From Deltaproteobacteria bacterium (GTDB lineage Bacteria; Myxococcota_A; Polyangia; DRWM01; JAAZOP01): a stretch of 64,000 nucleotides of DNA. Positions within the stretch are counted from its first letter, which is position 1, and each line of letters begins with the position of its first letter. The notes beneath the pieces were generated by a model. The model was given only the letters and a program-made list of their open reading frames with translations. It ran no database searches and had not been told where the DNA came from. Made by a program: the position numbers and the translations under genes. The stretch spans positions 1-64,000 of the forward strand of contig JACRCZ010000141.1 in NCBI GenBank assembly GCA_016218765.1, written 5' to 3'. Of this stretch, positions 39,878 through 48,916 are shown piece after piece.

Positions 39878-41335
39878 ATGGACGCGGAGCCTCGAGATTC
39901 CCTGCCGCACGGTCCGGCACGCTCGCCGAGCCGTTCGGTGCTCGCTCGCCTGACCCCGCTGGCCGCCCTGCTCGCGCTTTCCGCCACGGCCTGCCCGGAC
40001 GGACGCGAGACGGGCGGAGACGGGGACGCAGCCGCGGACGCAGATGCAGGCGGAGATGCGGACGCCGGAGCCGATGCGGAAGCAAGCGGCGACGGGGACG
40101 GAGACGGGGAGGTCACGTTCACGCTCGACCCCATCGTGCGCCTGAGCGACTCGCCGACAGACTCGCAGACGTACCTGAACACGGCCAAGTGCATCGCCGT
40201 CGATGGGGCCGGCACGGTCCACGTCGTCTGGCTGGAGGTGCTCGGGGACGGTTCGGGGAGCGGGCACACGGCCCAGGGGCAGCTCGTCCACGCGCGCTCG
40301 ACCGACGGCGGCTCGACCTTCGCTCCGCCGGTGCCGCTCACGGTCGCCGTCGCCGAGGTCGGCGTGCCCAAGATCGCGGCGGCGGGAACCTCGCTCTTCG
40401 TGACGTGGCACCAGTCCGATGGCTGGCGCGTGCAGGTCATGTTGACGCGCTCGGACGACGGCGGCGGCACCTGGACGGCGCCCGTTTCGCTGGGCCAGGG
40501 CACGTTCCCGTCGATCGATGCGTGGTCGAGCGGCGCGGGCGACACGGCGGTGCACGTCGCGTGGTCGGACAGCCAGAATGTCGAGAACCACTGCGAGGTC
40601 TACCTGGCGAATTCCGTGGACGGCGGCCGCACGTTCGCGGCCCCGGTGATGGTCTCGACCCCGGACGGCCTCTCGTCCTGGACCGCAAGCGTCGCCTCGT
40701 GGGGCTCGACGACGCACGTGGCGTGGACCGACGAGCGCTTCAACCTCGATGCCGAGGGACGGCCCTACGACTGCATCGTCGTGGGCGGCGGCGTGACCTG
40801 TCATGAGGAGGTGTTCTACCGGCGCTCCACGGACGGGGGCGCGACCTTCACCGGGCCGGAGGTCCGACTCACGGACGATCCGCCGGGCTCGCCGGAGTGG
40901 TCGTGGGCGCCGAGCATCGTGGCGTGGCACGACGACGTGCACATCGCCTACTTCGACCACCGCAGCGGCTCGTTCCAGCTCTACCACCGCCGGTCGCGGG
41001 ATGCGGGCGCGACGTGGGGAGCCGAGCAGGACCTGACCGGGGACCTGGTGCCGCAACCGGTCCACTGGTGGCGTCCCTCGCTGGCGGTTCTTGCCGAGCA
41101 GCTCCAGCTCACGTTCTGGGAAGTGGACCTGGACGGAGGGTCATCGGTCTGGACGATGCGGTCCTTGGACGGGGGCGCGACGTGGTCGTCCCCGCTGCTG
41201 CTCTCTTCGGGGCCGACCGCGCTGCAGCCCGCGGTGGCGCTGTCGCCCTCCGGGACGGCGCATTTCGCGTGGTACGACGACATGGACGGCAATGACGAGA
41301 TGTTCTACCGGCGGCTCGCGGCCGGGCGTCCGTGA
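39878..41335 (+). CDS. BNR/sialidase-like propeller lipoprotein
   Basis: LALSATAC lipobox, acidic linker; STDGGSTF, SDDGGGTW, SVDGGRTF, STDGGATF, SRDAGATW, SLDGGATW repeats. Confidence 0.8.
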   Translation: MDAEPRDSLPHGPARSPSRSVLARLTPLAALLALSATACPDGRETGGDGDAAADADAGGDADAGADAEASGDGDGDGEVTFTLDPIVRLSDSPTDSQTYLNTAKCIAVDGAGTVHVVWLEVLGDGSGSGHTAQGQLVHARSTDGGSTFAPPVPLTVAVAEVGVPKIAAAGTSLFVTWHQSDGWRVQVMLTRSDDGGGTWTAPVSLGQGTFPSIDAWSSGAGDTAVHVAWSDSQNVENHCEVYLANSVDGGRTFAAPVMVSTPDGLSSWTASVASWGSTTHVAWTDERFNLDAEGRPYDCIVVGGGVTCHEEVFYRRSTDGGATFTGPEVRLTDDPPGSPEWSWAPSIVAWHDDVHIAYFDHRSGSFQLYHRRSRDAGATWGAEQDLTGDLVPQPVHWWRPSLAVLAEQLQLTFWEVDLDGGSSVWTMRSLDGGATWSSPLLLSSGPTALQPAVALSPSGTAHFAWYDDMDGNDEMFYRRLAAGRP

Positions 41336-41400
41336 GGGCGCCGCGCCTGGAGTCGCGCGGTGCGATCGGGTAAGGTCGGCGGTGAGGCGGGAGGACGAGC

Positions 41401-42498
41401 ATGACGAGAGGGAGGATCAAGATCGCCGTGAACACGGGTGGGGGGGACGCGCCGGGGCTGAACGCCGTGATCTACGCGGTGACGCTGGCGGCGGACCTGC
41501 GGGGCTGGGACGTCTACGGCCTGCGCATGGGGTACCTCGGGCTGCTGGACACGGACGAGATCGTGCACCTGACGCCGGACAAGGTGCAGGGCATCGTGGC
41601 CCTGGGGGGCACGATCCTCGGGACGACGAACAAGGGCAATCCGTTCGAGATGCCGGTGCGCAACGCGGTCGGAGACGTCGAGGTGCGCGATGTCTCGGAC
41701 CGGGTGGTGGAGAACTTCAAGCGCCTGGGGCTGGACGTACTGGTCGCGATCGGCGGGGACGGCAGCCTGGCCATCGCGCACAAGTTCTCCCAGAAGGGCA
41801 TGCCGGTGGTCTGCGTGCCCAAGACGATCGATAACGACCTGGCGGCGACCGTGATCACGTTCGGGTTCGACACGGCGGTGTCCACCGCGACCGACGCGAT
41901 CGACAAGCTGCACTCGACGGCGTCGGCGCACGAACGGGTCCTGGTGGTCGAGGTGATGGGGCGCTACGCGGGGTGGATCGCGCTCAACGCGGGCGTCTCC
42001 GGGTCCGCGGACGCCATCCTGATCCCCGAGATTCCGTTCGACATCGACGCGGTCAGCCGGCGGATCGGGGACAACGAGCTGCGGGGCAAGCACTACGGCA
42101 TCGTGGTCGTGGCCGAAGGCGCGGTGCCGAAGGGGGGCGGGCGGATCCACAAGGGCGGCGGGGAGGAGGGACGGCAGGAGGTCGTGCTGGGCGGGGTCGG
42201 AGAATATGTGGCGAAGGCGATTGCCGAGCGGACGGGGAAGGACACGCGGGCGATCGTGCTGGGCCACCTGCAGCGCGGCGGCTCGCCGACGACCTTCGAC
42301 CGGCTGCTGGCGCTGCGCTTCGGCGCCGCGGCCGTGCGGATGATCGCCGAGGGGAAGCGGAACGTGATGGTGGCGCACCGGCCGCCGGGGATGGTGGCGG
42401 TGCCGATCGAGGACGCGATCGGGAAGATGAAGTGCGTGCCGCTGGACAGCGACTCCATTCTCACCGCCCGCGAGACGGGCGTGTGCCTGGGGGATTGA
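41401..42498 (+). CDS. pfkA: 6-phosphofructokinase
   Basis: NTGGGDAPGLNAVI, IGGDGSLAIAH, PKTIDNDL, VEVMGRYAGWIAL, GHLQRGGSPTTFDR. Confidence 0.92.
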   Translation: MTRGRIKIAVNTGGGDAPGLNAVIYAVTLAADLRGWDVYGLRMGYLGLLDTDEIVHLTPDKVQGIVALGGTILGTTNKGNPFEMPVRNAVGDVEVRDVSDRVVENFKRLGLDVLVAIGGDGSLAIAHKFSQKGMPVVCVPKTIDNDLAATVITFGFDTAVSTATDAIDKLHSTASAHERVLVVEVMGRYAGWIALNAGVSGSADAILIPEIPFDIDAVSRRIGDNELRGKHYGIVVVAEGAVPKGGGRIHKGGGEEGRQEVVLGGVGEYVAKAIAERTGKDTRAIVLGHLQRGGSPTTFDRLLALRFGAAAVRMIAEGKRNVMVAHRPPGMVAVPIEDAIGKMKCVPLDSDSILTARETGVCLGD

Positions 42499-42500
42499 CC

Positions 42501-43505
42501 ATGAGCATCGAAAAAGCCGTCGAGAACATGATCCTGTGCGCGGGGCTGAAGAAGACGGACCGTGTCATCGTCGTGAGCGACGATTCGATCGTGCGGGCGG
42601 CCGAGGAGCTGCAGCGACGCGGCTCGGCAGTCGCGGCCAAGAGCGTGCTCTTCAACCTGGACCGTTTCGGCGCACGCCCGCTGCCGGCGCTCCCGGCCGA
42701 GATCAAGACCGCGCTGGACGACTGCGACGTGCTGTTCGTGCTGGTGCGGGCGGCGGCGGACGAGAAGGTGAACGAGCTCAAGACGGTGCGGCGACCGCTG
42801 GCGCTGCACAACGACCACATCAAGCACATCAACATGCCGGGCCTGACCTACGACGTCCTGGAGAGCGCGATGCAGGACGACCCGCGTGACATGTGGGCCT
42901 TCACGCAGCGGGTCTTCGACGCGGTGCAGGGCGCGAAGGAGATCGTGGTGCGGGGAAAGAACGGGACGGACGCGCGGTTCCGTTTCGCGCCGGACATCCG
43001 CTGGGTGAACTCGGGCGGCGACTACCGCACGAGGTTCCAGGCCAAGGGCAGCAACAACCTGCCGGGGGCCGAGGTGTACACGGCGCCGGCGGAGGCCGAC
43101 GGCGTGTTCGTGGTGGACGGCGTCCTGGGCGACCACCTGGCGCACCGCTACGGCGTGATCACCACGACGCCCGTGACGCTGGAGCTCAAAGGCGGGCGGA
43201 TCGTGAAGGTGACCGCGGCGCGTCCGGAGATGCAGAAGGACGTCGAGGAGTACATCCGCACCGACGAGAACGCGAACCGCATCGGCGAGTTCGCGATCGG
43301 GACCAACCGGTCGCTCAAGAAGCTCCTGGGCAACATGCTGCACGACGAGAAGTACCCCTCGGTGCACATCGCCGCCGGCAGCCCCTACCCGCACGTGACG
43401 GGCGCGAACTGGGAATCGGACGCGCACATGGACTTCATCACCCTGGAGCCGACGATCGATGTGGACGGGCGGCGGGTGATGGAGGCGGGGAAGCACCTGT
43501 TGTAG
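42501..43505 (+). CDS. M29-like aminopeptidase-family protein
   Basis: IRTDENANRIGEFAIGTN and HIAAGSPYPHVTGANWESDAHMDFIT; 2 bp after the pfkA stop. Confidence 0.72.
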   Translation: MSIEKAVENMILCAGLKKTDRVIVVSDDSIVRAAEELQRRGSAVAAKSVLFNLDRFGARPLPALPAEIKTALDDCDVLFVLVRAAADEKVNELKTVRRPLALHNDHIKHINMPGLTYDVLESAMQDDPRDMWAFTQRVFDAVQGAKEIVVRGKNGTDARFRFAPDIRWVNSGGDYRTRFQAKGSNNLPGAEVYTAPAEADGVFVVDGVLGDHLAHRYGVITTTPVTLELKGGRIVKVTAARPEMQKDVEEYIRTDENANRIGEFAIGTNRSLKKLLGNMLHDEKYPSVHIAAGSPYPHVTGANWESDAHMDFITLEPTIDVDGRRVMEAGKHLL

Positions 43506-43585
43506 GCGGCGCGGCATCGGCCGGTCCGGCAAGGAACAGGCAACAGGGGACCGGCAACCGGCAACCGGCGACGAGCTACCAGCCG

Positions 43586-44404
43586 TCAGCGCAGCCGGCG
43601 CCAGCCGCCGGAGCCCTCCGAGGCGCACATGGCGGGGGGATCGACGGCGAGGACGTAGGCGGCGCGGCGGTTGGCTTCGCAGTCGACGCCGTCGCCGGTC
43701 TCCTGGGCCAGGCAGTGCTCGCCGTAGCCGCGGACGTGGATCGGGAACTCGAGGTCGCCGGCCTTGGCGACGAAGTACTCGGCGATCGCCTGGGCGCGGT
43801 GCTCGGCGAGGGTCTGGTTGTCGCCGGGCTGCCCGACGGTATCGGTGAAGCCGGCGATGTACAGGCCGGCCTCGATCCAGTCGCCGTAGTCGCGAAACGC
43901 CTGCTCGATCTTGACCCACGCCTCGTCGAGCTTCTCCTGCTCCGCGTCGCGGATTTCCCACTTGTTGGTCTCGAAGACGACGTCGACGTGGGGGATCTCG
44001 ACCCGGAACGGCCAGATCTTGAAGGTGACGCTGGCCCCGTCCGCGTCCCAGGTCGTGACCTCGATCAGCGCCACCGGCTCGGACGGCACGGGCCAGGTGA
44101 CCTCGATCCGGGCGCCCGCACGGACGCCGTCCAGCTCGATTTCCTGGCTGTGCACCAGGTCGCGCTGCATGCCGCGAATTTCGATGGTGGCGCGGACGGC
44201 GACGCGGCTGATGGAGTAGGCGACGCGGCCGTTCTCGAGGTCCACGTCCTGGCGCCGGAGGTTGAGGCGCGGGGGTGAGATCTCGCGAACTTCCCCGCCC
44301 TGGCCCTCCTGTTCGTCGTCGGACTGCGCGCCGACGACGACGGGGACGGCGAGCAGCGCGGCGACGATGGCCCCCAAGCGAATCCCTAAAACCTTGTGGT
44401 TCAT
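43586..44404 (-). CDS. OmpA-C-like domain protein with signal peptide
   Basis: MNHKVLGIRLGAIVAALLAVPVVVGAQ; AGFTDTVGQPGDNQTLAEHRAQAIAEYFV and RGYGEHCLAQETGDGVDCEANRRAAYVL. Confidence 0.82.
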   Translation of the reverse strand: MNHKVLGIRLGAIVAALLAVPVVVGAQSDDEQEGQGGEVREISPPRLNLRRQDVDLENGRVAYSISRVAVRATIEIRGMQRDLVHSQEIELDGVRAGARIEVTWPVPSEPVALIEVTTWDADGASVTFKIWPFRVEIPHVDVVFETNKWEIRDAEQEKLDEAWVKIEQAFRDYGDWIEAGLYIAGFTDTVGQPGDNQTLAEHRAQAIAEYFVAKAGDLEFPIHVRGYGEHCLAQETGDGVDCEANRRAAYVLAVDPPAMCASEGSGGWRRLR

Positions 44405-44465
44405 GGTCGTTCTCCCGGCGCCGCTTCGACGGCGGATGGCCGAAGAAGTTTCATGCGGGGAGAAG

Positions 44466-44499
44466 GAAACCACAGATGAACACAGATGAACACAGATGG
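44466..44499 (+). repeat. Dispersed repeat family A copy (AACCACAGATGAACACAGATGAACACAGATG)
   Basis: Direct sequence; 10-bp period. Confidence 0.9.
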
Positions 44500-44515
44500 G
44501 GCGGAGGACAGATCC

Positions 44516-44965
44516 CTACGGGCAGGGGCAGTCGGCGGGACAGCGGGTGCAGTTCTCGGTGGGCGCACAGGTGCCGTCGCCGCAGACGGCGGGGCAGGAG
44601 CCGCAGTCGGCGGTGCAGTCGCGGCAGGATTCGCGGGGACCGCAGACGGAGTCGCCGCAGACGTCGCCGCAGGTGGAGCAGTCGGCGGGGCAGGTCGAGC
44701 AGTGCTCGGTGAGGCCGCAGACGTGGTCGCCGCAGACGTCGGGGCAGGAGCCGCAGTCGTCGGGGCAGGTGACGCAGCGCTCGTAGGGGCCGCACTCGCC
44801 GTCGCCGCACCAGGCGCAGACGCCGCAGTCGGGGAGGCAGGTGGTGCAGAACTCGGGGTAGTCGCAAATCCCGTCGCCGCAGTAGTTGGGGCAGTAGCCG
44901 CAGTCCCACATGCAGGACTCGCAGTCCTCGGTGGGTCCGCAGCGGGAGTCGCCGCAGACGTCGGG
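44516..44965 (-). pseudogene. In-frame continuation of the Cys-repeat protein downstream of an internal TGA (6 further repeat units)
   Basis: Same frame as 44966-47881; after TGA reads PDVCGDSRCGPTEDCESCMWDCGYCPNYCGDGICDYPEFC...CPADCPCP-stop. Confidence 0.8.
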
Positions 44966-47881
44966 TCAGGCGCAGCATTCGTCGGGGCAGCGCCAGCAGC
45001 TCTCGGTGGTGCCGCAGCGGCCGTCGCCGCAGACGTCGGAGCAGGGGCCGCAGTCGTCGGGGCAGGTGACGCAGGACTCGGTCCAGAAGCAGTGGCCGTT
45101 GCCGCAGGTGTCCTCGCAGTAGTCGCAGTCCATGGGGCAGTTCCAGCAGTCCTCGCCGGGGTCGCAGGTCCAGTTGCCGCAGCCGGGGCAGGAGCCGCAG
45201 TCGTTCGGGCAGGTGCCGCAATCCTCGCCGGTCTCGCAGGTGCCGTCGCCGCACCAGGTCGGGCAGTCGCCGCAGTCGCGGGGGCAGGTGTAGCACAGCT
45301 CGGAAGGGCCGCAGGTGCCGTCGCCGCACTCGTCGGGGCAGGAGCCGCAGTCGGCGGGGCAGTCGCGACAGTCCTCGGTGATCCAGCAGGTGCCGTCGCC
45401 GCAGACCTGGCAGCGGCCGCAGTCGTACCAGCAGCTGGCGCAGGTCTCGGTGGTGCCGCAGGTGCCGTCGCCGCAAGTGTCGGGGCAGGAGCCGCAATCC
45501 TCGGGACAGGTGGCGCAGCGTTCCGTGAACGGGTCGCACTCGCCGTCGCCGCAGGCGGGGCAGGCGCCGCAGTCGGGCCGGCAGCTCGTGCAGGTCTCGG
45601 AGATGCCGCAGGTGCCGTCGCCGCAGAGGTCGGGACAGGCGCCGCAGTCGGTGCGGCACGACGAGCAGTTCTCCTCGAACTCGCACCGCCCGTCGCCGCA
45701 CACCGGGGCGCAGAAGCCGCAGTCCTGCTGGCAGGTCGAGCAGGTCTCGCCGGGCTCGCAGATCCAGTTGCCGCAGCGCGGGGGGCAGGCGCCGCAGTCG
45801 GCGGCGCAGTCGGCGCAGGACTCGGTGGTGCCGCACACGCCGTCGCCGCAGACCTCGCTGCACGGGCCGCAATCGCCGGGGCAGTCGTAGCAGCTCTCGA
45901 GGTAGGCGCAGACGGCGTCGCCGCACGTGGGCTCGCAGAGGCCGCAGTCGTAGGGGCAGTTGTCGCAGGTCTCGCCGTCGCGCGAGCGGCAGTGGCCGTC
46001 GCCGCAGCCGGCGCAGACGCCGCAGTCGAGCCAGCAGCTCGAACAATCCTCGCCGACCTCGCAGATCCAGTCGGGGCAGCGCGCCGGGCAGGCTCCGCAG
46101 TCGCCGGGGCAGAACTCGCAGGTTTCCGTGGTGCCGCAGACGTGGTCGCCGCAGGAGTCGGGGCAGGGGCCGCAGTCGGCGGGGCAGGAGCCGCAGCTCT
46201 CGGAGCGCTCGCAACGCGCGTCGCCGCAGGCGCCGGGGCACTCGCCGCAGTCCCAGCGGCAGGTGGCGCAGCTCTCGGTGCGGTCGCACATCTCGTCGCC
46301 GCAGATGCCGGTGCAGACGCCGCAGTCTCCCGGGCAGGACCAGCAGGTCTCGGTGGCGCCGCAGGTGCCGTCGCCGCAGGAGTCGGGGCAGCCGCCGCAA
46401 TCGTCCGGGCAGGTGGTGCAGGTCTCGGAGGCGAGATCGCACCGTGCGTCGCCGCAGCCGGGGCAGCGCCCGCAGTCGTCGGGGCAGGAGGCGCAGGTTT
46501 CCGTGGCGCCGCAGACGCCGTCGCGGCAGACGTCGGGGCAGCCGCCGCAGTCGGCGGGGCAGTTGCGGCAGCTCTCGGCGAGGCCGCAGACGCCGTCGGG
46601 GCAGGCGGCGGGGCAGTCGCCGCAGTCGGCCGCGCACGTGACGCAGGACTCGGTCGGTCCGCAGACGCCGTCGGCGCAGACGTCGACGCAGGCCCCGCAA
46701 TCGGACGGGCAGGAGGAGCAGGATTCGGACGCGGAGCAGGCACCGTCGCCGCAACCGGGGCAGACGCCGCAGTCGACCAGGCAGGAGACGCAGGTCTCGG
46801 TCGCCCCGCACCGTCCGTCGCCGCAGAGGTCGGGGCAGGCGCCGCAGTCCGCGGCGCAGTCGGCGCAGTCCTCGGTCACGCCGCAGATCCCGTCGCCGCA
46901 GCGATCGGGGCAGACGCCACAGTCGCCGGGGCACGACGAGCAGGACTCGCCCCCGGTGCAGGTGCCGTCGCCGCAGCCGGGGCAGGCGCCGCAGTCCGCG
47001 GCGCAGGAGAGGCAGCTCTCCGTGGGACCGCAAAGCAGGTCGCCGCAGCGGTCGGGACAGAGACCGCAGTCCGCGGAGCACGAGGTGCAGGTCTCCGTGA
47101 AGCCGCACGAGCCGTCGCCGCAGACGTCGGGGCAGACGCCGCAGTCCTCGGGACAATCGACGCAGCCCTCCGTGGAGAGGCAGACGCCGTCACCGCAGGC
47201 GATGCAGGCGCCGCAGTCGGCACGGCAGGTGCGGCAGTCCTCGCCCGCCCCGGCGTCGCACGCGCCGTCACCGCACATGCGCGGGCACTCGCCGCAGTCG
47301 CCCGGACAGGTCTCGCAATCCTCGGCACCCTCGCAGGCGCCGTCGCCGCACTCGCCGGGACACGCGCCGCAATCGCGCGGACAGGACGCGCAGGTCTCGT
47401 CGGCCGAACAGATCCCGTCATCGCAGCCGGGACAGACGCCGCAGTCGCCCGGGCAGGAAGAGCACGACTCGGTGGCGTCACAGATGTCGTCGCCGCAGAC
47501 GCCGGGACAGACGCCGCAGTCGGACGCGCAGGTCTCGCAGGATTCGTCGGCGGCGCAGTAGCCGTCCCCGCAACCCGTGCACGAGCCGCAGTCCAGGGGG
47601 CAGGAGCCGCAAGTCTCGCCCTCGCCGCAGACGCCGTTGCCGCAGCCCGTGCAGGTGCCGCAGTCGGAGGCGCAGCTCCGGCACGACTCGGTCGTCCCGC
47701 ACGTGCCGTCGCCGCAGACGTCCGGCACGCACGGGCCGCAGTCGGCCTCGCACGACGAGCACGTCTCGCCGAAATCGCACGTGCTGTCGCCGCACGAGTC
47801 GTCCAGTACGGGGGTGCGGCCGCAGGCGGAGAGGGAGGCCACGGAGAGGAGGATCGAGAGAGCATGTCGTGCTGACATCAT
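44966..47881 (-). CDS. Large Cys-rich repeat lipoprotein (about 38 units of CGDGxCxxxExCxxCxxDCGxCP before the TGA)
   Basis: MMSARHALSILLSVASLSAC lipobox after AGGAGCAC; about 24-26-aa units, each with ~6 Cys. Confidence 0.88.
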   Translation of the reverse strand: MMSARHALSILLSVASLSACGRTPVLDDSCGDSTCDFGETCSSCEADCGPCVPDVCGDGTCGTTESCRSCASDCGTCTGCGNGVCGEGETCGSCPLDCGSCTGCGDGYCAADESCETCASDCGVCPGVCGDDICDATESCSSCPGDCGVCPGCDDGICSADETCASCPRDCGACPGECGDGACEGAEDCETCPGDCGECPRMCGDGACDAGAGEDCRTCRADCGACIACGDGVCLSTEGCVDCPEDCGVCPDVCGDGSCGFTETCTSCSADCGLCPDRCGDLLCGPTESCLSCAADCGACPGCGDGTCTGGESCSSCPGDCGVCPDRCGDGICGVTEDCADCAADCGACPDLCGDGRCGATETCVSCLVDCGVCPGCGDGACSASESCSSCPSDCGACVDVCADGVCGPTESCVTCAADCGDCPAACPDGVCGLAESCRNCPADCGGCPDVCRDGVCGATETCASCPDDCGRCPGCGDARCDLASETCTTCPDDCGGCPDSCGDGTCGATETCWSCPGDCGVCTGICGDEMCDRTESCATCRWDCGECPGACGDARCERSESCGSCPADCGPCPDSCGDHVCGTTETCEFCPGDCGACPARCPDWICEVGEDCSSCWLDCGVCAGCGDGHCRSRDGETCDNCPYDCGLCEPTCGDAVCAYLESCYDCPGDCGPCSEVCGDGVCGTTESCADCAADCGACPPRCGNWICEPGETCSTCQQDCGFCAPVCGDGRCEFEENCSSCRTDCGACPDLCGDGTCGISETCTSCRPDCGACPACGDGECDPFTERCATCPEDCGSCPDTCGDGTCGTTETCASCWYDCGRCQVCGDGTCWITEDCRDCPADCGSCPDECGDGTCGPSELCYTCPRDCGDCPTWCGDGTCETGEDCGTCPNDCGSCPGCGNWTCDPGEDCWNCPMDCDYCEDTCGNGHCFWTESCVTCPDDCGPCSDVCGDGRCGTTESCWRCPDECCA

Positions 47882-48130
47882 GCGTGCTCCTTTTCGGCGA
47901 AGCATGCCACGGGCTTCCGGGGGCGTCGAGCCCACCGGATCACTCCGCCGCCTGTGACAGCGTGACACGACATCGGTCGACTCCGGATTGGTCCGACGCG
48001 CCGGGATCCTGCCGGAGGAGTTGGATCCCGGCGCGCCGAGAACCGGGGAGAGAGAGGTGCGGAGAGCGTGCCAGTCAGGGGAAGTGCGGGGAGAGCGGGG
48101 AGAGCGGGAAGTGCGGGGAGAGCGTCGGGG

Positions 48131-48916
48131 TCAGGAGGATAGCGCGAGGACGCCGGCCTGGCGGCCGGCGTCGTGACCGTCGCGTCGGAAGGAGAAGAAG
48201 TCGCGGGGCTCGGAGACCGTGCAGCGGGGGAAGACGGCGATGCGAGTGGGGGCGATGCCTGCGCGGATGAGCAGGAGGCGGACGGCGGCCTGGAGATCGA
48301 TGTGGGGTTTGGCGCGGCCGGGGCGGCGGAGAACGACGTCGAGCGAGACCTTCTGTGCGAACGCGGCGGCGACCTCCTCGCCGACCTCGAAGGCGTCGGG
48401 GCCGATGCAGGGGCCGATGGCGGCGGCGAGGGTGGGCTGGGCTTCGCCGAGTTCGCGCCAGAGGCACGCGACGGCTTGCGCGACGAGGCCCCGGACTGTG
48501 GAGCGCCAGCCGCAGTGGAGGACGGCAGCGGCGGGGCGGTCGAGCGAGGCGAGGAGGACGGGGCAGCAATCGGCCGTTCGAACGAGCGCCGCCAGGGGCG
48601 GCGCGTGCCCCCCGACCAGGACGACCGCGTCGCCTTGTTGGCCGCGTACGGTGCGGCCGTCGGCGGCGCGGCGGACGACGTGGACGCGGTGGCCGTGAAC
48701 CTGGCGGACGGTGGCGAGGGTTTCGGGATCGTAACCGAGGGATTCGGCGAGGAGGCGGTGGTTCTCGCGGACGTGTTCGGGGTCGTCGCCGACGTCCCAG
48801 CCGAGGTTGAGCGATTCGTAGGGGCCGGTGGAAACGCCGCCATGGCGGGTGGTGAAGCCCCAGCGGATCCAGGAAGGGAACAAGTCCGGGATGTGGAGAA
48901 GGGGAGGGATGGTCAC
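48131..48916 (-). CDS. pgeF: Peptidoglycan editing factor PgeF / YfiH laccase-domain protein
   Basis: GFTTRHGGVSTGPYESLNLG, RTADCCPVLLA, VLHCGWRSTVRGLV, AAIGPCIGPDAFEVG, CTVSEPRDFFSFRRDG; GTG start, overlaps upstream stop (GTGA). Confidence 0.9.
   Translation of the reverse strand: MTIPPLLHIPDLFPSWIRWGFTTRHGGVSTGPYESLNLGWDVGDDPEHVRENHRLLAESLGYDPETLATVRQVHGHRVHVVRRAADGRTVRGQQGDAVVLVGGHAPPLAALVRTADCCPVLLASLDRPAAAVLHCGWRSTVRGLVAQAVACLWRELGEAQPTLAAAIGPCIGPDAFEVGEEVAAAFAQKVSLDVVLRRPGRAKPHIDLQAAVRLLLIRAGIAPTRIAVFPRCTVSEPRDFFSFRRDGHDAGRQAGVLALSS

Noticed and set aside
44940-44968. Firm selenocysteine/SECIS call
   Set aside because: The downstream hairpin has no G in its apical loop and similar palindromes exist in other units; kept only as one hypothesis.
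44486-47875. 1129-aa plus-strand ORF and two more long minus-strand frames over the Cys-repeat gene
   Set aside because: Explained by repeated TGC/GGC/GAC codons that keep other frames open; translations are monotonous Ala/Val/Gly or Ala/Thr/Pro.
44516-47881. CRISPR array or satellite interpretation of the periodic DNA
   Set aside because: Periodicity of about 75 bp encodes degenerate in-frame Cys repeats; no identical repeats with unique spacers.
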